A DNA stretch of 64,000 nucleotides, from contig JAHFDN010000012.1 of assembly GCA_023248995.1 (NCBI GenBank), positions 1-64,000 on the forward strand, given 5' to 3'. Source of the DNA: Candidatus Rokuibacteriota bacterium (GTDB lineage Bacteria; Methylomirabilota; Methylomirabilia; Rokubacteriales; CSP1-6). Below the pieces are notes generated by a model. It was not told where the DNA came from. It ran no database searches and worked only from the letters and a program-made list of their open reading frames with translations. Positions 58,023 to 64,000 of this stretch are shown in pieces. Within the stretch, counting starts at the first letter, position 1, and each line of letters begins with the position of its first letter. The translations under genes were made by a program, and so were the position numbers.

Positions 58023-59223
58023 CGGCCCGCGGGGAGGCCCTCCGCCCCTCCGGGGGATCCGGGTTCTGGACCTGACGCGCGTCCTGGCGGGCCCGTTCTG
58101 CTCCATGATGCTGGGCGACATGGGTGCCGAGGTCATCAAGGTGGAGGAGCCGGGCAAGGGCGACGACACGCGGACCTGGCCGCCGTTTTCCGGAGGGGAG
58201 TCCACCTACTTCATGTCGGTGAACCGGAACAAGAAGAGCCTGACGCTCAACCTCAAGGCTCCCGAGGGGCGGCGCATCCTCCGCCGGCTCTGCCGGCGCG
58301 CCGACGTGCTCCTGGAAAACTTCCGCCCCGGCACCATGGCGCGGCTCGGCCTCGGGTATGAGAGCTTGAAGCGCCTGAACGCGCGGCTCGTGTACTGCGC
58401 GATCTCGGGCTTCGGCGAGTCCGGGCCCGAGGCCGGGCGGCCGGGTTATGACCTGATCGTTCAGGGGGAGTCCGGCCTCATGGACCTCACGGGCTTCCCC
58501 GACGGGCCGCCCGCGAAGGTCGGCACCTCCATCGCCGACCTGGTGGCGGGGATCGAGGCCTGCCACGGCGTGGTTCTCGCGCTCTATGCGCGGAAGAAGA
58601 CCGGCAAGGGCCAGAAGGTGGAGGTCGGCATGCTGGACGTCACAGCCTCGCTCCTGACCTATCAGGCCGGGATCTACTTCGGGACGGGGCAGCGTCCCAC
58701 CCGCCGCGGCAACCAGCACCCGTCCATCGTGCCGTACGAGGTGTTCAAGACCGCCGATGCCTACCTGACCGTGGGGGTCGCCAACAACTCGCTCTGGGAG
58801 CGCTTCTGCCAGGCGCTGGACCGGCCCGAGCTCGCGAAGGATCCGCGCTTCGACACCGAGGCCAAGCGAGTGGAGGCGCGAGCGCTGTTGATCCCTCTCC
58901 TCGATGCCATCTTCAGGACCCGCCCGGCCGAGGAGTGGCTCGGCCGCCTGGACAAGGGGGGAGTCCCGGCCGGCCGCATCAAGAGCGTCGCCGAGGTCTG
59001 CGAGAGCGCGCACCTCAAAGACCGCGGCATGATCGTGTCGCTCCCTCACCCCAAGGCGGGGATCGTCAAGGTGTTGGGAGTGCCGATCCGCCTTGAGGCA
59101 ACTCCCGGCCGGCTGACCGCGCCGCCGCCCCTCCTGGGCCAGCACACCGAGGAGATCCTGACGCGCCTGGGCGGGCTGACGCGCACGGAGGTCGCCCGGC
59201 TCCGTCAGCGAGGCGTCTCGTGA
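58006..59223 (+). CDS. CaiB/BaiF family III CoA-transferase
   Basis: GIRVLDLTRVLAGPFCSMMLGDMGAEVIKVEEPGKGDDTR, RNKKSLTLNLKAPEGR. Confidence 0.95.
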   Translation: MAPARSGPRGGPPPLRGIRVLDLTRVLAGPFCSMMLGDMGAEVIKVEEPGKGDDTRTWPPFSGGESTYFMSVNRNKKSLTLNLKAPEGRRILRRLCRRADVLLENFRPGTMARLGLGYESLKRLNARLVYCAISGFGESGPEAGRPGYDLIVQGESGLMDLTGFPDGPPAKVGTSIADLVAGIEACHGVVLALYARKKTGKGQKVEVGMLDVTASLLTYQAGIYFGTGQRPTRRGNQHPSIVPYEVFKTADAYLTVGVANNSLWERFCQALDRPELAKDPRFDTEAKRVEARALLIPLLDAIFRTRPAEEWLGRLDKGGVPAGRIKSVAEVCESAHLKDRGMIVSLPHPKAGIVKVLGVPIRLEATPGRLTAPPPLLGQHTEEILTRLGGLTRTEVARLRQRGVS

Positions 59224-61043
59224 GCGACCCCGTGTCGAGCCCGCCCCCGGCCGCGGCGCCGGAGTTTTTCCGGGACAGCCTCGCCCTGGCCAAGTTCCGC
59301 TGGGCCATGCTGGCGGTGGGCGCCGGCCTGGTGGCCGTCCTCAGGGTGACCGCCGGCGTGCCGTCCCCGGCCGCGCCGATCTTCTGGGTCCTCGGGGCCT
59401 TCGTCGTCGAAAACGCCGCCTTCACGCTCCTCTCGCGGCGGGGCCTTGCGGGCAAGCCGGGGCGCTGGGGGCAGAGCGTCCTGGACTGGCAGGCGCTTGC
59501 CGATCAGCTCCTTCTGGGCGCGCTGATCGTCGTCACCGGGGGGATCGAGAGTCCCGTCCTCTTCGTCACCTTCGCCTCGCTCGTGGCGACGACGATGACG
59601 GTGCCCCACCTCGGACGCGTTTACTTTCACGGAGCGTTCGCGGTGGCCGCGGTCACGGCGGCCTCCGTGCTGGTCCAGCGCGGGTGGGGTCTCGCCCGGT
59701 CGTCCGCCGTGCCCCCCGGCGAGGTGCTCGAGCGCCTGGTGATCTACGCGCTCGCCGTCGGCTTCGTCCTCCAGGCCGGGACGGTGCTCTACCGGATGGC
59801 CCGCGAGCGCCAGCGGCGCGCCCTGCTCCTCCTCTCGGCCGGGCAGACCTTCTCCTCGCATGCCACGCGCGAAGAGATCCTCTCGACGGGCCTGGGGAAT
59901 CTCATGCGGGCCGGTCGCGCCATCGCGGCTTTCGTCTGGATCGCGAGGCCGGAGGGGAGGGTCCCGTCGGCGGCTTCCGTGCAGGTCTTTGCCTTCCGGC
60001 AGGGCGGAAGGCTGACGGAGGTCTCCGCGGGGGACGCGCCCTCGCTGGGGCTACCGGATCCCGGACCCCGTGGCACGACCGTCGAGCTGTCCGAGCCCCT
60101 CGCCTCGATGCTGGGCGTCGAACCCTCGCGACCGGCCCTCGCCCTGCCGCTCGTGTGCCCGGGCGGCGCCCTCGGCGGGGTGCTCCTCCTCGGGGCGAGC
60201 CGCCAGGTCTTCTTCGCGAGCGACCTCGCCACCTCGGAAACCCTGGCGCGCCAGCTCGCCGTGGCGCTGGAGAACGCCCGGCTTCACGCGGACCTCCAGC
60301 AGCGGGTGACGGAGCTCCAGCGGACCCAGGCGCAGCTGGTGCAGTCGGGGAAGCTGGCGCTCCTGGGCGAGCTGGTGGCCAACATCGCCCACGAGTTCAA
60401 CAATCCCTTGACGAGCATCATCGGCTACGCCTCGGAGCTCAGGTTGAGCCTATCGGAGAACGATCCGCGGCGGGACGAGGTCATGATCATCGAGGGTGAA
60501 GCGCTCCGCGCGCGCAAGATCGTCCGCAACCTCCTCGATTTCTCCCGCCAGCGCGCGCCGGCCCTGGAGACGGTCCCCCTCAACCCGCTGCTCTCCCGGG
60601 CGGTATCCATCTTGAGGCACCAGGCCCGGGTTGCCAACGTCGAGGTCGTGGAGGACTACGGGGTGGATCTGCCGACGGTGGAGGCCGACGCCGACCAGCT
60701 CCGCCAAGTCTTTCTGAACCTGGTTTCCAACGGGCTGGATGCCATGCCCGGCGGCGGACGCCTCCGGATCACCACGGGCGTGACCGAGGACCAGGGGGCG
60801 TACTGGGTCGAGGTGTCCGTGCAGGACACGGGGGGCGGGATCGCCCCGGAGCACCTGCATCGCGTGTTCGAGCCGTTCTTCACGACCAAACCTGAGGCCA
60901 AGGGGATGGGGCTCGGACTTTCGGTGAGCCTCGGCATCGTGGAGAGCCACAAGGGGCAGATTCTCGTGGAGAGCCAGCTCGGCCGCGGATCAAGCTTTCG
61001 CGTGCTGCTTCCCACGTTCCCGCGGCTGGGAAGGAATCCTTGA
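59220..61043 (+). CDS. Membrane sensor histidine kinase with GAF-like domain
   Basis: N-terminal TMs; [46 protein letters not shown]. Confidence 0.9.
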   Translation: MSDPVSSPPPAAAPEFFRDSLALAKFRWAMLAVGAGLVAVLRVTAGVPSPAAPIFWVLGAFVVENAAFTLLSRRGLAGKPGRWGQSVLDWQALADQLLLGALIVVTGGIESPVLFVTFASLVATTMTVPHLGRVYFHGAFAVAAVTAASVLVQRGWGLARSSAVPPGEVLERLVIYALAVGFVLQAGTVLYRMARERQRRALLLLSAGQTFSSHATREEILSTGLGNLMRAGRAIAAFVWIARPEGRVPSAASVQVFAFRQGGRLTEVSAGDAPSLGLPDPGPRGTTVELSEPLASMLGVEPSRPALALPLVCPGGALGGVLLLGASRQVFFASDLATSETLARQLAVALENARLHADLQQRVTELQRTQAQLVQSGKLALLGELVANIAHEFNNPLTSIIGYASELRLSLSENDPRRDEVMIIEGEALRARKIVRNLLDFSRQRAPALETVPLNPLLSRAVSILRHQARVANVEVVEDYGVDLPTVEADADQLRQVFLNLVSNGLDAMPGGGRLRITTGVTEDQGAYWVEVSVQDTGGGIAPEHLHRVFEPFFTTKPEAKGMGLGLSVSLGIVESHKGQILVESQLGRGSSFRVLLPTFPRLGRNP

Positions 61044-61105
61044 CAGGCGCGGCGGCGGTGCCGCATCATGAGCGGTACGTTTCCGATGGCTGGAGGGAAA
61101 CTCCC

Positions 61106-62695
61106 ATGCGCAGGCTGATCAAGATCTACGACACGACGCTCCGGGACGGTACGCAGGGCGAAGGCGTGGCCTTCTCCATGGAGGACAAGGTTCGGATCGC
61201 CCAGCGCCTCGACGCGCTCGGGGTCCACTACATCGAGGGGGGCTGGCCAGGGTCCAACCCGAAGGATCTGCGGTTCTTCCGGCGCGTGCAGGATGCGGTG
61301 TTCAAGACCGCCAAGATCGCCGCCTTCGGGGCGACGCGCCGGCCGGGCGTGCGCCCCCAGGAGGATGCCAACCTGCAGGCCCTGGTCGAGGCTGGCCCGC
61401 CGGTCGTCACCATCTTCGGGAAGTCCTGGGACTTTCACGTCACGTCCGCGCTCGGGACCACGCTGGAAGAAAACCTCGGTATGATCGGCGACTCCATCGA
61501 CTTTCTTCTGAAGCACTTCGAGGAGGTCATCTACGACGCCGAGCATTTCTTCGACGGGTTCAAGCGCAACCGCGAGTACGCGCTCCGCACGCTCCTCACC
61601 GCCGAGACGGCCGGGGCCCACTGCCTCGTGCTCTGCGACACGAACGGCGGGAGCCTGCCGCACGAGATCACCGAGATCATTCGCGAAGTCAAGAAGGCCG
61701 TGAAGCCGGCCACGCGGCTGGGCATCCACGCCCACAACGACACCGAGTGCGCGGTGGCGAATTCCCTGTCGGCGGTCTCCGAGGGCGTCGAGCACGTCCA
61801 GGGGACGATCAACGGCTACGGGGAGCGCTGCGGGAACGCGAACCTCGTTTCGATCATCCCGAACGTCATGCTCAAGATGAGGTTGGAGTCCATTCCCGAG
61901 GGGAACCTGAAGGAGCTGAGGGCTGTTTCCCGGTTCGTCTCCGAACTGGCCAACCGCAAGCCGTGGCAGGCCCAACCCTATGTCGGCGACTCCGCCTTCG
62001 CCCACAAGGGGGGGATTCACGTTTCCGCGGTGCTCAAGCACCCCGAGACGTATGAGCACGCCGACCCGGAGCTGGTGGGCAATCATCGGCGGGTGCTGGT
62101 CTCGGAGCTGGCGGGGCAGTCCAACATCCTCTGGAAGGCGAAAGAGTACGGGATCGACCTCGGCAAGGGCACTCCCGAGGCCCGGAGCATTCTCCAGACG
62201 CTCAAAGAGCTCGAGGACCAGGGGTACCAGTTCGAGGGGGCTGAGGCTTCCTTCGAGCTCCTGATGGAACGGGCTCTCGGCAACCACCGGGCGTACTTCG
62301 AGCTCGAGGGGTACCGCGTGACGGTTGACGAGCGCAAGGAGGACGCCGAACCCGTCGCCGAGGCCTCCGTGCGGCTCAAGGTCAAGGGCATCCCCGAGCA
62401 CACGGCCGCGTCTGGCAACGGTCCCGTCAACGCGCTCGACCACGCCCTTCGGAAGGCCCTGGAAGACTTTTACCCGAACCTCAAGGAGATGACGCTTCTG
62501 GACTACAAGGTGCGGATCCTCGACGAGTCCAAGGGGACGGGGGCCAAGACCCGGGTCCTCATCACATCCGGGGACGGGGAGGAGTCCTGGGGGACGGTGG
62601 GGGTCGCGGATAACATCATCGAGGCCTCCTGGCTGGCCCTCGTGGACTCGATCGAGTACAAGCTCCGGCGCGACGAACGCAGGGGCCGAAGGTAG
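61106..62695 (+). CDS. cimA: Citramalate synthase
   Basis: [75 protein letters not shown]. Confidence 0.92.
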   Translation: MRRLIKIYDTTLRDGTQGEGVAFSMEDKVRIAQRLDALGVHYIEGGWPGSNPKDLRFFRRVQDAVFKTAKIAAFGATRRPGVRPQEDANLQALVEAGPPVVTIFGKSWDFHVTSALGTTLEENLGMIGDSIDFLLKHFEEVIYDAEHFFDGFKRNREYALRTLLTAETAGAHCLVLCDTNGGSLPHEITEIIREVKKAVKPATRLGIHAHNDTECAVANSLSAVSEGVEHVQGTINGYGERCGNANLVSIIPNVMLKMRLESIPEGNLKELRAVSRFVSELANRKPWQAQPYVGDSAFAHKGGIHVSAVLKHPETYEHADPELVGNHRRVLVSELAGQSNILWKAKEYGIDLGKGTPEARSILQTLKELEDQGYQFEGAEASFELLMERALGNHRAYFELEGYRVTVDERKEDAEPVAEASVRLKVKGIPEHTAASGNGPVNALDHALRKALEDFYPNLKEMTLLDYKVRILDESKGTGAKTRVLITSGDGEESWGTVGVADNIIEASWLALVDSIEYKLRRDERRGRR

Positions 62696-62709
62696 GCCGG
62701 AGGTCCCGG

Positions 62710-63063
62710 ATGCGCATCCTGGTGGTGGACGACGAACCCCCCATCATGGCCCTCTGCCTCAAGATCCTCGGGCGGCTCGGCCACGAGGTCGAGGGGGTCA
62801 CAGCCGGGGACCAAGCGCTCTCCAAGCTGGCGGTAGCGCCGGTGGACCTGCTGGTCGTGGATTACAAGATGCCCGGCCTGAACGGCTTCGAGGTCGTCCG
62901 CCGCGCGCGGCAGCTTCATCCCGCCCTCAAAGTGGTCCTCATCACGGGCCACGGGACGCGCGAGGTGATGGGCGAAGCCATGAACGGGAAGATCAACGGC
63001 ATCCTCGTCAAGCCGTTCACCCCTGACGAGCTGGTCCATACGATCAAAGCGGCACTCGAGTAG
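62710..63063 (+). CDS. Single-domain response regulator (CheY-like receiver)
   Basis: MRILVVDDEPPIMALCLKILGRLGHEVEGV...LLVVDYKMPGLNGFEVVRR...VKPFTPDEL. Confidence 0.92.
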   Translation: MRILVVDDEPPIMALCLKILGRLGHEVEGVTAGDQALSKLAVAPVDLLVVDYKMPGLNGFEVVRRARQLHPALKVVLITGHGTREVMGEAMNGKINGILVKPFTPDELVHTIKAALE

Positions 63064-63120
63064 CACCCTCTGAATCTCTCCCAACTTGGCCCACCGGCCG
63101 ACCCGTTCGCGGGATCACTC

Positions 63121-63136
63121 TGGCACGAAACTGCCA
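63121..63136. promoter_or_regulatory. Putative enhancer dyad (UAS) for the downstream sigma-54 promoter
   Basis: TGGCA-CGAAAC-TGCCA perfect 5-bp-arm dyad about 92 bp upstream of the -24 element. Confidence 0.45.
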
Positions 63137-63218
63137 AAAGTTGTCACTTCCTCTCGGCTGGCCAAGAAGACAATCGAATGATTTCAGATAAATAGCTTCA
63201 CATATTTGTTGATTTTTC

Positions 63219-63234
63219 TGGCATCCCTCCTGCA
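63219..63234 (+). promoter_or_regulatory. Sigma-54-type (-24/-12) promoter
   Basis: TGGCATCCCTCCTGCA: GG and GC at the required spacing, downstream of an AT-rich tract. Confidence 0.6.
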
Positions 63235-63300
63235 CCGTAGCAGCGTGGCGTGGTTTAGCCTGGGGCCGGAGTGTCCCCGCATCCCGTGGAGAGGGGGACA

Positions 63301-64000
63301 GTGAGCGGCTCCCGGGGAGGGGGGGTTCGCTGGCTCTTCGCCAGAGGATATGGAGCCTTCCATGACGCGATTTTTGGCCGGTTCCAGCCGTACCAGGCCC
63401 TTCGGGGGGAGGTCGCCGAGAGGGTCGGGCGGTCGCTCGGCTCCCGGCCGGACCCCGGTCGGGCCCGGGTGCTCGAGCTTGGATGCGGGACCGGGAATTT
63501 CTCCCTGGCCCTGGCCGAGCGCGGCTTCGCCGTGGTCGGCGAGGACCCCTATGAGCCCCTGGTCGAGCGGGCCCGGCAAAAGGCCGGGGCCCGGAGACTG
63601 TCGAACGCAGTCTTTCGCGCCGGCTCCGGGGCCGACGGAGGATACGACGTCGTGATGAGCGTCCACGTGCTCTACGCGCATCCGGACCCGGTCGCGGAGC
63701 TCGGGCGGGCCTTCGGCCGTCTCGGCCGCGGCGGTCACGCGATCATCGTGAACTTTGTGCGGAGTGCCCCGGTGGTGGCGACCGCCAGAGAGGTCTGGTC
63801 CCGTAAAGGGGCCGGGGCCGCACTCCATTCCTTGCTCTGGCTTCTGCCGAACGCCCTCTTTGACGTGCTGAGAGGGCGGCGGCCGTCGCACTACTGGACG
63901 GCGTCCGAGTTCCGGTCTTGCCTCGAAGACGTGGGCTTCGAGGTGCTCGACATGCGACCCACGTTCCTGAACGGCATCAGCCTCCTGGCCTGGTGCCGGA
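63301..64000 (+). CDS. Class I SAM-dependent methyltransferase, 3'-truncated by window end
   Basis: GTG start after GAGAGGGGG; RVLELGCGTGNFSLALAERGFAVVGEDPYEPLVERARQKAG; open to window end so absent from the ORF track. Confidence 0.85.
   Translation, partial: MSGSRGGGVRWLFARGYGAFHDAIFGRFQPYQALRGEVAERVGRSLGSRPDPGRARVLELGCGTGNFSLALAERGFAVVGEDPYEPLVERARQKAGARRLSNAVFRAGSGADGGYDVVMSVHVLYAHPDPVAELGRAFGRLGRGGHAIIVNFVRSAPVVATAREVWSRKGAGAALHSLLWLLPNALFDVLRGRRPSHYWTASEFRSCLEDVGFEVLDMRPTFLNGISLLAWCR

Overview
High-GC bacterial chromosomal window, about 64 kb, with almost all genes on the + strand. The lineage looks like Rokubacteria/Methylomirabilota, but that is inference from gene content only. Main blocks: (i) a sulfur-oxidation locus at about 1.2-10.9 kb: TauE/SafE exporter, fused FeS+NrfD subunit, SoeA-like molybdoenzyme, SoxY, SoxZ, fused SoxX-SoxA, SoxB and a DUF302-like protein. 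No soxCD is present. (ii) A second succinate dehydrogenase/fumarate reductase gene set split by an SsuABC-type ABC cassette that is bordered by REP-like palindromes. (iii) A near-contiguous TCA-cycle cluster, acn-icd-mdh-fumA-fumB-sdhCAB-sucCD-ndk (17-29 kb). (iv) A split biotin carboxylase/BCCP pair. (v) A SelA-like PLP enzyme with a polar amino-acid ABC transporter. (vi) A mixed redox/glycosyltransferase region. (vii) A phosphonoacetate-hydrolase-like protein with a dipeptide-type ABC transporter interrupted by an NtrC-type two-component pair. (viii) A thiolase/DUF35/CoA-transferase block, two-component parts, citramalate synthase, and a 3'-truncated methyltransferase that the ORF track misses. 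The most interesting non-coding signals are two sigma-54 (-24/-12) promoters, each with upstream dyads arranged like enhancer sites. One sits in front of a stand-alone Fis-type HTH protein and one in front of the terminal methyltransferase. Other notable signals are REP-like palindromes around the ABC cassette and two covarying stem-loops between fumA and fumB. No tRNA, rRNA, CRISPR array or transposase was recognised. Family assignments come from reading motifs; no searches were run.
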